Below, piece by piece: positions 50,597-59,710 of a stretch of DNA of 64,000 nt (the first letter of the stretch is position 1; each line of letters opens with the position of its first letter). The DNA lies in NCBI RefSeq assembly GCF_015277515.1, contig NZ_CP063767.1, positions 1,364,001 to 1,428,000 of the forward strand. The letters are read 5' to 3'. The notes beneath the pieces were generated by a model. That model was given only the letters and a program-made list of their open reading frames with translations. It was not told the DNA's origin and did not search any database. Source of the stretch: Thermophilibacter immobilis. Its GTDB lineage: Bacteria; Actinomycetota; Coriobacteriia; Coriobacteriales; Atopobiaceae. Both the position numbers and the translations under genes were made by a program.

Positions 50597-52834
50597 ATGG
50601 CAGAGCGGGACAACGAGACGCGCGGCAGGCTCGGCAGGCTCTTCGCGGCGCTCGCCGGAGATGACGGGCCGTCCGACGCGCACGAGGGTTCGGACGACTC
50701 CCCAGACGCCGGCACGCACTCGTCTGACGGCTCCTCCTTGGACGTCGAGGAGCTCTCCCAGAAGCTGCTCTCGTCCTCCGACCCCGTTCCCCTGCTCGTC
50801 GCCCTCATGCACGACGTGCGCGTGCGGGCCGAGGGCGCGGGGACGCCGGGGCACGAGGGCATGCGCGCGCCGGGCGCGCTCGAGCTGCGCCTGGCGGAGC
50901 GCCTCGAGGAGGCGGGGCTGGACTCGGATGACGTGAAGCTCCCGTCTCTGCACGTGGTGAGGCCGCGCACCTCCGGCCTTTTCTACCTGCGCGTGGACGA
51001 GGAGTCGCTTGCCTGGCTCGCCAAGCTCGAGGTGCTGCGCGTGGAGGCCGCCCTCAACGCGGCGCTGCTCACGGGGCGTCTTCTGCCGGACGCCAACCGG
51101 GCCTCCGCGTCTGGGCTCGTCCGGGCCGAGCAGCGCATCTGTCGCTCGATCGTCTCCCAGGCCGAGCGCGTGGCAGCTCACCTGGACGAGCCCGCGCATG
51201 GCGAGTGGGCCGTGCGCCATGCGCTCGCCTATGGCATCGAGGCCTTCCAGCTCCCCTACCGCCTGACCGCGAGCTTCAGGGTCAACGTCGTCGCGGGGGC
51301 CGCCGCCTTCGAGGTCGACCTCGTCCCCCCGCGGGCGTGGACCTCGGTTGCCTTCGTGGGCGGTCTCGGGGTCGTCCCCGCGACGTCCGAGATGCGGCGC
51401 GCCGCTGCGACCGACTACAACCTCAGGCTCGCGGTCCTTCTCGCCGGCTACGCGTTCGCCGTGGCCCCCGAGCTCGACCAGGTGTGGGTGGCCGGGGTCG
51501 TGGACACGGCGGCCGACCATGCCTGCTACTACTCCGTGCGCCTCACGCGCACGGGTCTCGTGGGCGTCGACCTCACCGGGGCGCTCGACCCGCTCGCCCT
51601 GCTGCGGGCCTCGGGGGCCGTACTTGAAGGCGACGAGCGGGGGCTGTCCGCCGTGCGCCAGGGCTTCTCGCTCGAGGACGAGCTCTTCTGCCCCGCCCGA
51701 CGCCACGACCCCGTGGAACTCTCCGACGCCGTCCTGGACGCGAGCGCCGCACGAGCCCTGGGCTGCGCGCGCGTGAGCGGCCTCTCCATAGACGAGGGCC
51801 AGCGTCGGCGACACGTGGCCTCCGAGCTCTCCCGCGGTCTCACCGACTCCACCGAGGACAACGTCCGCCTGCTTCTCTCCGCCGCTGGCGAGGGGGCGCT
51901 CGACGACGTCGCCCAGGCTGCCCGGCGCTGCGTCGCAAAGCTCATAGACGGGACCCTCGCCGACGACCCGATCGCCGTGGAGGAGGAGTTCGTGGACGGG
52001 GACCCGCTCTCTCGCGCGGCGGCGAAGGCGCACGACCTCCTGGTTTCCCGCGACTTCGCCGGGGCCCAGAAGGTCGCGGAGGAGGGACTCGCACAGGCCG
52101 AGAATGACGCCTGCTCCCCTGCGGGCGCGAGCGAGCGGCTTGAGCGCGCCTTTGGAACCTATGCGGACCGCGCCCTGTACAATCGCCTCGTCGGCCCGGG
52201 AGAGCCCCCGTGCGCGCTCGCGTCCAGTCCCTCCCTCGACGCGCACGCCATAGCGTCGGCCGCCGAGCTCGCACAGGGGCTCGTAGAGGAGGCGCTCGCC
52301 CACGCGCGTCACGTGGCCGAGGTCGCGCCGCTCTCCGCCCAGGCGAGCCTGCACCTGTCCCACTGCCTCGAGGCCGCTGGCGACGTCGAGGGCAGCGAGC
52401 GCGAGCTCTGCCGCCTGCTCGCGCTCGCGCACGACCCGGAGTCGATCGGCCTGGGCTACCTGCGCGTGGCGCAGCTCGAGTGGCAGCAGGGGCACGTGCT
52501 CGCGGCCCAGGCGTGCTACCAGCGCGCCCTGCGCTACCTCCCCGCGCCCACCATCACGGTGGGCCTCGCCTTCGTGACCTTCGTGGGGCAGGCGAGCGGG
52601 TCCGGGGAGGCGCAGCTGCCCGACGACCAGGCTGATGCCGTCCTCGAGGCGGCCGGGATCCCGCTCGCCCCCACCCGCGAGGTCTCCGACGCGTTTCTCG
52701 AGGCGGCGCGAGCCGCCGTGGACAGCGAGCTGTTCGGCGTGGCGCGCGACCTCATGCAGACGCTCTGCACGATGTCTCGCGACGACGTCTACTTTGGCAT
52801 GCTCCGCTCGATTGAGGACGCGCCCGACCGCTAG
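50597..52834 (+). CDS. Large TPR-like protein, function unknown
   Basis: 745 aa from ATG 50597 (GGGAGGAG). An acidic, serine-rich N terminus (about 20-60), a mixed alpha/beta middle (about 60-420, with FRVNVVAGAAAFEVDLVPPRAW and WVAGVVDTAADHACYYSVRLTR), then alpha-helical repeats (about 470-745: AKAHDLLVSRDFAGAQKVAEEGLAQA, SLHLSHCLEAAGDVEGSERELCRLL, LRVAQLEWQQGHVLAAQACYQRAL) that read as tetratricopeptide repeats. No signal peptide or membrane helix. I do not know the family. It follows DUF1015 by 38 bp and is likely cotranscribed. Confidence 0.75.
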   Translation: MAERDNETRGRLGRLFAALAGDDGPSDAHEGSDDSPDAGTHSSDGSSLDVEELSQKLLSSSDPVPLLVALMHDVRVRAEGAGTPGHEGMRAPGALELRLAERLEEAGLDSDDVKLPSLHVVRPRTSGLFYLRVDEESLAWLAKLEVLRVEAALNAALLTGRLLPDANRASASGLVRAEQRICRSIVSQAERVAAHLDEPAHGEWAVRHALAYGIEAFQLPYRLTASFRVNVVAGAAAFEVDLVPPRAWTSVAFVGGLGVVPATSEMRRAAATDYNLRLAVLLAGYAFAVAPELDQVWVAGVVDTAADHACYYSVRLTRTGLVGVDLTGALDPLALLRASGAVLEGDERGLSAVRQGFSLEDELFCPARRHDPVELSDAVLDASAARALGCARVSGLSIDEGQRRRHVASELSRGLTDSTEDNVRLLLSAAGEGALDDVAQAARRCVAKLIDGTLADDPIAVEEEFVDGDPLSRAAAKAHDLLVSRDFAGAQKVAEEGLAQAENDACSPAGASERLERAFGTYADRALYNRLVGPGEPPCALASSPSLDAHAIASAAELAQGLVEEALAHARHVAEVAPLSAQASLHLSHCLEAAGDVEGSERELCRLLALAHDPESIGLGYLRVAQLEWQQGHVLAAQACYQRALRYLPAPTITVGLAFVTFVGQASGSGEAQLPDDQADAVLEAAGIPLAPTREVSDAFLEAARAAVDSELFGVARDLMQTLCTMSRDDVYFGMLRSIEDAPDR

Positions 52835-52912
52835 CGGCTCGCGGGCCGCGGGACGAGCGGGCTGTCGTCGCGACCGCCGCTGTCTCCGTCGTCGTCACCG
52901 TCAGTGAAGTGG

Positions 52913-54261
52913 GGGTTAAAGGACAAAACGTGTTGCTGATCTGTCACGTTCTTGCAGGTAACACCCCAATAAGGTGGGTCTATAGTTGGTCCCTCCCAAC
53001 TACGAGGATGGACAGAACGTGTTGCTGATCCCGCCTATCGTCCCAGCTAAATGCCCATAAGCATGCCATGTTAGTTGCCTGTGTCGACGTCGACGGAGGC
53101 AGGCGGTCCGATGGGCAAGGTGAGGTGCCCCTACTGCGGGGGCAAGACCAAGAGGAGTGGCAGGACGACCGCAGGGAGGCAGCGCTGGAGATGCCTCGCC
53201 TGCGGGGCAACGTTCGTCCATGGGATAGATGCTTCCGCGAAGACGTTGGACGGGTTCCTGACATGGCTGCTCTCCGGTGAGAGACAGTCCGACCTGCCGG
53301 GTGGCGGGAGGACCTTCAGGAGGAGGACCTCCAGGTTCTGGGACATATGGCCCCTGCCTCCCCTCGTGGACGAGGTCTTCGATGTCGTCTACGTCGACGG
53401 GATATGGGTCGCTCGCGACGTCGTCGTGCTCATAGCCTGCACGGACGAGCATGTCCTCGGGTGGTACGTGGCAAGAAGCGAGAACTCGCGTGCCTGGTCG
53501 GCCCTGCTGGCCCGCATCGCCCCTCCCGGCGTGGTGGTGGGTGACGGCGGCTCGGGGTTCGCCAAGGCCGCCAGGCGCATGTGGCCCACCACGAGGGTCC
53601 AGCGTTGCACCTTCCATGCCTTCTGCCAGGTCAGAAGGTACACCACCTCACGTCCCAAGCTTAGGGCGGGCGTCGAGCCCTATGACCTCGCGTGCCGGCT
53701 GCCGCATGTTGCCAGCTCCGAGCAGGCGGCCGCCTGGATGGTCTCCTACGCGTCATGGTGCTCGCGCTGGGGTGCGTTCCTGGCCGAGCGCACCCGTGAC
53801 GAGCGCGGACACCTGGCCTACACCCACGAGAGGCTCGTCAGGGCGAGAGGCTCGCTTACGACCCTCGTCAGGCAGGGGACGCTCTTCACCTACGTCGACC
53901 CTGGCCTCACGGGCGTGCTCGGGCCTCTGCCGGCCACGAACAACAGGATAGAGGGCGGCGTGAACGCCCAGCTGAGACGCATGCTGAGGGACCACAGGGG
54001 CCTCAGCACCACCAGGAGGATCAAGGCCGTCTACTGGTGGTGCTATCTGCACACGGAGTGCCCCCTGCCCGCTGCGCAGATCCTGAAGGTGATGCCCACG
54101 GATGACCAGATCGCCCGGGCATATCGCAACATCACCTACGGGCAGAGAAGCGAAGAACCGATGGAGTGGGGTGATGGCCTGGTCTGGCAGGATCTGCACC
54201 AGTCGGTCCCCTGGCGTTCGGACTGGGACTAGTCATAGCAACACGTTTTGTCCTATAACCC
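52913..54261 (+). mobile_element. Insertion sequence, IS1249/IS256-like
   Basis: 1349 bp bounded by inverted repeats: left GGGTTAAAGGACAAAACGTG with TTGCT (52913-52937) and right the same with one change (54237-54261, inverted). One transposase gene. A second, slightly altered copy of the end sequence (GGACAGAACGTGTTGCTGATC) lies inside the left end at 53009-53029. Ends, gene and duplication all look intact, so the element may still move. Confidence 0.92.
53111..54232 (+). CDS. IS1249-type transposase
   Basis: 373 aa from ATG 53111 (GGAGGC upstream); the frame opens 12 codons earlier at TTG. An N-terminal zinc ribbon VRCPYCGGKTKRSGRTTAGRQRWRCLACG is followed by a DDE domain: first Asp in VVYVDGIWVARD, second in GVVVGDGGSGFAKAARRM, with the CTFH motif VQRCTFHAFCQVRRY, and Glu in NNRIEGGVNAQLRRMLRDHRG. 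The layout fits the IS1249 branch of IS256-like mutator transposases. No frameshift or stop seen. Confidence 0.92.
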   Translation: MGKVRCPYCGGKTKRSGRTTAGRQRWRCLACGATFVHGIDASAKTLDGFLTWLLSGERQSDLPGGGRTFRRRTSRFWDIWPLPPLVDEVFDVVYVDGIWVARDVVVLIACTDEHVLGWYVARSENSRAWSALLARIAPPGVVVGDGGSGFAKAARRMWPTTRVQRCTFHAFCQVRRYTTSRPKLRAGVEPYDLACRLPHVASSEQAAAWMVSYASWCSRWGAFLAERTRDERGHLAYTHERLVRARGSLTTLVRQGTLFTYVDPGLTGVLGPLPATNNRIEGGVNAQLRRMLRDHRGLSTTRRIKAVYWWCYLHTECPLPAAQILKVMPTDDQIARAYRNITYGQRSEEPMEWGDGLVWQDLHQSVPWRSDWD

Positions 54262-54320
54262 TGAAGTGGAGTGCGCCGAGGCGAGGCAGGACACCCTGAA
54301 GCAAGACGCACGGCGGTGGT

Positions 54321-55637
54321 CTATAAGCGGCGGCGCAGGTGGGCGTGGAAGTGGACATCCGAGCCGGGCCAGGAGGTGCGCTCCTGCGAGACGAGCTCGA
54401 AGCCGCAGCCGGCGTCGCTGGCGAGAAACTCCTCAGCCACGCGCTCGTCCTCCTCGGCCAGGATCGAGCAGGTCGCATAGACGAGCGCCCCACCTTCGTC
54501 TACGCGCGACGCAACGGCGCTCAGGATCTGGAGCTGGAGGCCGGCGAGCTCGTGGACGGCGGCGGCCTCGAGGGACCACGCAATCTCGGGGTGGCGCGCG
54601 AGCGTGCCCGTCCCTGTGCATGGTGCGTCAACGAATACCAGGTCGAAGCTGCCGAGAGAGGCATCGAGTGCCCGAGCGTCAGCCGCGACGCACCGGACGT
54701 GGTCGGCCACGCCGGCATCCTTCATGCGCCTCGCCGCGCGCTCGGACTTGCGAGCGTCGGCCTCCACGGCCACGACCTCGCACGGAACCCCGGTCGCGCA
54801 CGCCGCTCCCTCGAGCAGCACGGTCTTGGTCCCGCGACCCTGCCCCACCTCGAGCACGCGCGAACCGGGCGCGGGCGCGGCCGCAAGGGCGACTTGTTGC
54901 GCAGACAGGTCGCACGGCAGCACGAGGCCGCGCTCGACCAGGCCCGACCCCGCGAGCTGCGCGGGGGCACCCAGCGAGAAGGACCCCGGCAGCGGTCCCG
55001 CGACCGGTCCGCAGCCAGCATCGGCCAGCAGACGCTCGGCCTCGTCAGTTGAGACGAGCGCGCGGTTGGCAGCCACCGTGGCCGCAGACGGCTCGAGCGC
55101 CGCAGACGCCCAGGCGGCCGCGGCCCGTGGCCCGAGCGAGGCGAGCGCGCGCTCGCAGAGCCACTCCGGCAGCGCCCCGACCCGGGCCAGGTCGGCCGCG
55201 GCGAATGTCCCGGCCTCCACGCGCCCGCGCGCGGCGGCCAGTGCGGGCGCGTCCTTCTCGGCAATGCGGCGCAGGACGGCGTTGGCCAGCCCCGCGGCAC
55301 GCGGGGCCACGCCGCGCACGAGCTCCACGCCCTGGCTCACGCAGACCTCGTCAGGCGTGGAGAGATAGAGCAGCTCAAAGGCGGCCAGGCAGAGAGCATC
55401 GCGCACGCGCGGCTCCAGGTGCGCCGTGCGCGCGAGACGCGCGTCGACCACGCGGTCGAGCTCCCCGGTGGCGGCCACGCAGCCCATGACGAGCCTGAAG
55501 GCCAGCGCACGGTCGCGCTCGGGAAGCCCCGCCAGCGCCTCTGAGCCGCGCAGGAGGTCGCGGGCGCGCGCGTCCCTGCGACGGCGCTCCCCCAGAAGGC
55601 CGAGCGCGCAGGTCCGCGCCCGCACGGCGCGCGCCAC
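54321..55637 (-). CDS. rsmB: 16S rRNA m5C967 methyltransferase
   Basis: 438 aa from GTG 55637, one base after the fmt stop. N-terminal NusB-like domain (about 1-140), then SAM methyltransferase: VLEVGQGRGTKTVLL, VAVEADARKSERAARRM, FDLVFVDAPCTGTGTLARHPEI with the first catalytic Cys, and ALVYATCSILAEEDERV with the second. Methylates C967 of 16S rRNA. The motif I reads GQGRG rather than the usual GAGPG. Same order fmt-rsmB as in many bacteria. Confidence 0.94.
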   Translation of the reverse strand: MARAVRARTCALGLLGERRRRDARARDLLRGSEALAGLPERDRALAFRLVMGCVAATGELDRVVDARLARTAHLEPRVRDALCLAAFELLYLSTPDEVCVSQGVELVRGVAPRAAGLANAVLRRIAEKDAPALAAARGRVEAGTFAAADLARVGALPEWLCERALASLGPRAAAAWASAALEPSAATVAANRALVSTDEAERLLADAGCGPVAGPLPGSFSLGAPAQLAGSGLVERGLVLPCDLSAQQVALAAAPAPGSRVLEVGQGRGTKTVLLEGAACATGVPCEVVAVEADARKSERAARRMKDAGVADHVRCVAADARALDASLGSFDLVFVDAPCTGTGTLARHPEIAWSLEAAAVHELAGLQLQILSAVASRVDEGGALVYATCSILAEEDERVAEEFLASDAGCGFELVSQERTSWPGSDVHFHAHLRRRL

Positions 55638-56549
55638 CTAGACGCGCTCCCAGGAGAGCTCACCGCGCAGGCCGGCCGCCCAGGAGGAGGCGTCCCGGTC
55701 GCCCTTGCCGTCGGGACGCACGCGCAGGAGCTCGAGGGTCCCCTCGGCGCACCCCAGAAGCACGCGACCGTGCGCCGCCGTCACCGCGCCGGCCTCCACG
55801 AACTCGTCGGCCGCGCGCGCCTCGAGCACGCGCAGGCCGCGCCCGGACAGCGCGAGGCGCGCCGGCGCCGTGTCCCCGGAGGCCCGCACGCGCCGCGCGC
55901 AGGCCACGGCCGAGTCCTCGGGCGACAGGAGCATCTCGGCCTTGGTCAGCTTGGGGGCGAGCGTCACCCGGGAGGCGTCCTGCTCGTGCCAGACGGCCGT
56001 GCCGTCCGCGAGGGTGTCGAGCGCGCCGACGAGCTCGGAGGCGCCCAGGCCAGACAGCTCGACCGTAAGCTCGCCAGCGTCCTTCTCGCCCACCTCGACC
56101 GAGGCCTGGGCGCACCATGCACCGGCGTCCAGGTCGTGGGCCACGCGCATGATCGAGACGCCCGCGCGCTCGTCTCCCGCCAGGATGGCGCGCTGGATGG
56201 GGGCAGCCCCGCGCCAGCGCGGCAGGAGCGACGCGTGCACGTTCACGGCGCCCAGGGGCGCGACCGAGAGGAGCTCGTCGGGCAGGATGCAGCCAAAGGC
56301 CACGACGCAGATGACGTCCGGCTCCGCCGCGCGCACGGCCGCGAGGGCACGCTCGTCCATGCGGCTGGCCTCGAGCACGTCAAGGCCCAGCTCGAGCGCG
56401 CGCGCCTTCACGGCGGACGGCTCGAGCGCGCGCCCGCGCCCGCGCACGGCATCCGGACGCGTGACCACGAGAGCTACGTCATGGCGCGCGGCGAGGGCCT
56501 CGAGCGACGGGACGGAGAACTTCGGCGTCCCCATGAAGACGATGCGCAT
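55638..56549 (-). CDS. fmt: Methionyl-tRNA formyltransferase
   Basis: 303 aa. RIVFMGTPKFSVPSLEALAA, TRPDAVRGRGR, VVAFGCILPDELLS, the catalytic stretch GAVNVHASLLPRWRGAAPIQRAILAGD (Asn/His) and GVSIMRVAHDLDAGAW are diagnostic. Formylates initiator Met-tRNA with 10-formyl-tetrahydrofolate. The C-terminal OB domain is short and alanine-rich. Lies 9 bp after def. Confidence 0.95.
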   Translation of the reverse strand: MRIVFMGTPKFSVPSLEALAARHDVALVVTRPDAVRGRGRALEPSAVKARALELGLDVLEASRMDERALAAVRAAEPDVICVVAFGCILPDELLSVAPLGAVNVHASLLPRWRGAAPIQRAILAGDERAGVSIMRVAHDLDAGAWCAQASVEVGEKDAGELTVELSGLGASELVGALDTLADGTAVWHEQDASRVTLAPKLTKAEMLLSPEDSAVACARRVRASGDTAPARLALSGRGLRVLEARAADEFVEAGAVTAAHGRVLLGCAEGTLELLRVRPDGKGDRDASSWAAGLRGELSWERV

Positions 56550-56558
56550 GCGCGCCCC

Positions 56559-57110
56559 CTACTCCTCGACCGCGGTCTCGCCGGGACGGGCCCCCGCCTC
56601 GATGGCCTCCTCGCAGGCGCGCATGGCCTCGGCGCGCTTCAGCGGCGACAGGTGGTCGACCATGGTCTTGCCGTGGACGTGGTCGATCTCGTGCTGCAGG
56701 CAGACGGCCAGGAGGTTGCCCTCGGCCTCGTACTGCATGAGGTCGCCGTCGAGGTTCTTGGCGCGCACCACCACGTGGCTCGGGCGGCTCACCGGGACGC
56801 TGATGCCCGGGAAGGAGAGGCACCCCTCCATAGTCTCGCGCTCGGGGCCGTCGGCGGTCACGATCTGGGGATTGATAAGAACGTAGGGGTTCTTCTTGCT
56901 GCCCCTGCCCACGTAGTCAACGTCAATGACCACGATCTGGCTCATCGCTCCGATCTGCGGGCCGGCCAGGCCGCAGCCGTCCGAGGCGTACATCACCCTG
57001 AGCATGTGGTCGGCCAGATCGCGCACGCCGTCATCGATCTTCTCGATCGGGGCGCACTGCGTGAAGAGGCGCGGGTCGGGCGAGAGCACGACGTCTCTTG
57101 AATCGTCCAT
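56559..57110 (-). CDS. def: Peptide deformylase
   Basis: 183 aa. The three metal motifs are present: GCGLAGPQIG, EGCLSFPGI and QHEIDHVHGKTMVDHL. Removes the formyl group from nascent proteins. The product of fmt supplies its substrate, and the two genes are adjacent as usual. Starts 37 bp after priA. Confidence 0.96.
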   Translation of the reverse strand: MDDSRDVVLSPDPRLFTQCAPIEKIDDGVRDLADHMLRVMYASDGCGLAGPQIGAMSQIVVIDVDYVGRGSKKNPYVLINPQIVTADGPERETMEGCLSFPGISVPVSRPSHVVVRAKNLDGDLMQYEAEGNLLAVCLQHEIDHVHGKTMVDHLSPLKRAEAMRACEEAIEAGARPGETAVEE

Positions 57111-57146
57111 GTCTATCTCCTTCTGCCGGCGGGCGCGCCGTCGGCG

Positions 57147-59450
57147 TCACATCAGGTCGTACGCGTCAATGTCCACTGCCATGTTACTACCCACCGGACG
57201 CCGGATCGATGCCGCGCAGCCGCGCAGCACACCGCCCAGGTCCGCGTCCGCGGGGGCCTTGACCATCACGTGGCGGCGCACCTGGTCCTTCGCGCGCGCC
57301 TTCACGCAGTCGGCCGGGCCCAGCACCTCCCAGCCCGCGAGCCCCTCCGTGCGCGCGCGGACGGCGTCGGCGAAGGCCGCGGAGACCTCGCGCACCATGG
57401 CCTCGCGACGGCCCCATACGACCACGTTGGCCAGGCGGGCGAAGGGCGGGTAGCCCGCCTCGGCGCGCTCGGCAAGCTCGGGGGCCAGAAACGTCGCGCG
57501 GTCGTGGGTGGCGACCGCCCGCATGGCGGGGTGGGTGGCCCAGTACGTCTGGATCACCACCTCGCCCGCGCGCGCGCCGCGCCCGGCCCGGCCCGCGACC
57601 TGCTCGAGCAGGTCGTAGGTCCGCTCGGCGGCGCGGAAGTCCGGGAGCTTGAGCATGGTGTCCGCGTTGATGACGCCCACGAGCGTGACCTCGGGGAAGT
57701 CGAGCCCCTTGGCGATCATCTGCGTGCCCACGAGCACCGCACACTCGGCGGCGTCGAAGCGCTCGAGGAGCCGCTGGTGGGCGCCCTTGCTGCGCGTCGT
57801 GTCGGCGTCCATGCGGATGACCTCCACGCCCTCGGGCAGGAGCATCCCCAGCTCGTCCTCCACGCGCTGCGTGCCCACGCCAAAGGCGGCGAGGTAGCGG
57901 CTACCGCAGTTGGGGCAGCGCGTGGACGGGTCGGGGTAGGCCGCGACCGGCCAGCTGCGCGCGCAGGTGTGGCAGACGAGGGCGTGGGTGCGCTCGTGGT
58001 AGGTCAGCGCGGTCGAGCAGTGCGGGCACTCGGGCACGCAGCCGCACTCCCGGCACATGAGGAAATTGGCGAAGCCGCGGCGGTTGAGCAGGAGCACGGC
58101 CTTCTCGCGACGCTCGACCACGCCCTCCAGGGCGCGCACGAGCGGGGCCGAGAAGATCGAGCGGCCGCCGCCGCGGAACTGCTCGGCCATGTCCACGACC
58201 GTGACCTGGGGCAGCGCGGCCGTGCCCGGGCGCTCAGGCATCTTGACGCGCGTCCAAGCAGCGCCGGAGAAGCGCCCCTCCCGGCAGCGCTCCAGGCTTT
58301 CGAGCGAAGGGGTGGCCGAGCCCAGGACCAGGGCGCACCCGCGCTCGGCCGCCATGCGCGCGGCCACCTCGCGGGCGTGGTAGCGCGGGGACTTGTCCTG
58401 CTTGTAGGAGCCCTCGTGCTCCTCGTCGATGATGATGAGGCCGGGGCTAGCGAGAGGCGCGAAGAGCGCGGAGCGGGCGCCCACCACCACGTGGGCGCGC
58501 CCCTGGCGCACGAGGTCCCACTGGTCGAAGCGCTCCCCCACCGAAAGGCGGGAGTGGAGCACGGCCACCTCCTCGCCGAAGCGGCTGCGAAAGCGCCCCA
58601 CCGTCTGGGCCGTGAGCGAGATCTCCGGCACCAGGACGAGCGCCCCCTGCCCGTCCGCGAGCGCGCGCTCGATGGCGGCCAGGTAGACCTCGGTCTTGCC
58701 CGAGCCCGTGACCCCGTCGACCAGGACCACGTCGCCGAACGCAGCCGCGCGAGCGCGCCCGATGGCGGCCAGGGCCTCGACCTGCCCGTCCGTGAGGCGC
58801 GCGGGCCGGGGCGCAGCCGCCGACGAGAGGCTCGTGGACTCGATCCCGCGCAGCTCGCGGCGGGTGGCCACGGCAACGACGCCCCTCTTGGCCAGGGCGC
58901 CGACCGCGCTCGCGGCTCCGGGGATGGTCGCCGAGAGCTCGGAGACGCGCTGCGGGCCGGCGGCCAGCGCCGCGATCACGGCGCGCTGGCGGCTCGCGGC
59001 GCGGGTGGGCGTGAAGTCGTTGGCCTCGGGCGTGAGGCTCGCCCAGCGCGCGTCGCGGGGCCCGGCCTTCTCGCTCACGAGCTCCCACGGGGCGTCCGGG
59101 GACGGGCGCGTGACCTTGACCTTCTGGCCGGGAGCCAGGAAGGGGCGGACCGCGTCGCACAAGGGGCAGGCGTAGGCGCGCGCCATCCAGCTCGCGACGC
59201 GCGCCGAGGCGTCGTCGAAGGCCGGCGCGGCCAGGACCTGCGCCACCGGTAGGATCTGCTGGGCGCTGACGTTTGCGGGGGGCTCGTCCGAGACGGCCAT
59301 GACGTAGCCCACCGCCGCGCGGTGCGAGAAGGGCACGAGGACCGTGGCCCCCACGGCGAGCGCGGGGCCGAGCGCGGCGGGCGCGGCGTAGTCGAAGGTG
59401 CCCTCGAGCGCGCGCGTGGGTATGTCGAGCGCGACGCTCGCGTAGCGCAT
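57147..59450 (-). CDS. priA: Primosomal replication helicase PriA
   Basis: 767 aa. N-terminal DNA-binding part (VALDIPTRALEGTFDYAAP, VLVPFSHRAAVGYVM), Walker A VDGVTGSGKTEVYLAAI, IIIDEEHEGSYKQDKSPRYHAREVA, zinc-binding CRECGCVPECPHCSTALTYHERTHALVCHTC with CPNCGS, and LVGTQMIAKGLDFPEVTLVGVINAD. Restarts stalled forks by loading the replicative helicase. Motif I has the complete GSGKT, so ATPase activity is expected. First gene of priA-def-fmt-rsmB. Confidence 0.95.
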   Translation of the reverse strand: MRYASVALDIPTRALEGTFDYAAPAALGPALAVGATVLVPFSHRAAVGYVMAVSDEPPANVSAQQILPVAQVLAAPAFDDASARVASWMARAYACPLCDAVRPFLAPGQKVKVTRPSPDAPWELVSEKAGPRDARWASLTPEANDFTPTRAASRQRAVIAALAAGPQRVSELSATIPGAASAVGALAKRGVVAVATRRELRGIESTSLSSAAAPRPARLTDGQVEALAAIGRARAAAFGDVVLVDGVTGSGKTEVYLAAIERALADGQGALVLVPEISLTAQTVGRFRSRFGEEVAVLHSRLSVGERFDQWDLVRQGRAHVVVGARSALFAPLASPGLIIIDEEHEGSYKQDKSPRYHAREVAARMAAERGCALVLGSATPSLESLERCREGRFSGAAWTRVKMPERPGTAALPQVTVVDMAEQFRGGGRSIFSAPLVRALEGVVERREKAVLLLNRRGFANFLMCRECGCVPECPHCSTALTYHERTHALVCHTCARSWPVAAYPDPSTRCPNCGSRYLAAFGVGTQRVEDELGMLLPEGVEVIRMDADTTRSKGAHQRLLERFDAAECAVLVGTQMIAKGLDFPEVTLVGVINADTMLKLPDFRAAERTYDLLEQVAGRAGRGARAGEVVIQTYWATHPAMRAVATHDRATFLAPELAERAEAGYPPFARLANVVVWGRREAMVREVSAAFADAVRARTEGLAGWEVLGPADCVKARAKDQVRRHVMVKAPADADLGGVLRGCAASIRRPVGSNMAVDIDAYDLM

Positions 59451-59710
59451 GGGCGCCTCCGTTTCTTGCTGCGTCGTGGATTCTTGGAGTCTTGATTGTA
59501 GTGGAGATCCGAGAGGGCGGGCGCTGGGCTACGGATACTGCCTGGAGACCTCATCCCTTCAGCAAATCGCCGAGCAAAGTGAATAGGGGGTTTTCCCCTC
59601 TCACTGTCCCTGCGGTATTAATTGAAAAAAAATACTCTGTTTGATTTCGTACTATGCTGTTTCTGAAAGGAATCCATCGTTGATGAGCAACTTTCAGAGG
59701 GGTGTCGTCC

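Larger units (their letters stand above)
52905..54269. repeat. 8-bp target-site duplication flanking the IS
   Basis: TGAAGTGG occurs directly before the left end (52905-52912) and directly after the right end (54262-54269). An 8-bp duplication is the size made by IS256-type elements and shows a recent or well-preserved insertion into the 3-prime gap between the TPR-like gene and rsmB. Confidence 0.9.

Noticed and set aside
52835-52912. Gene disrupted by the IS
   Set aside because: Joining the flanks across the target duplication gives no open frame; the insertion lies in a gap after an intact stop codon.
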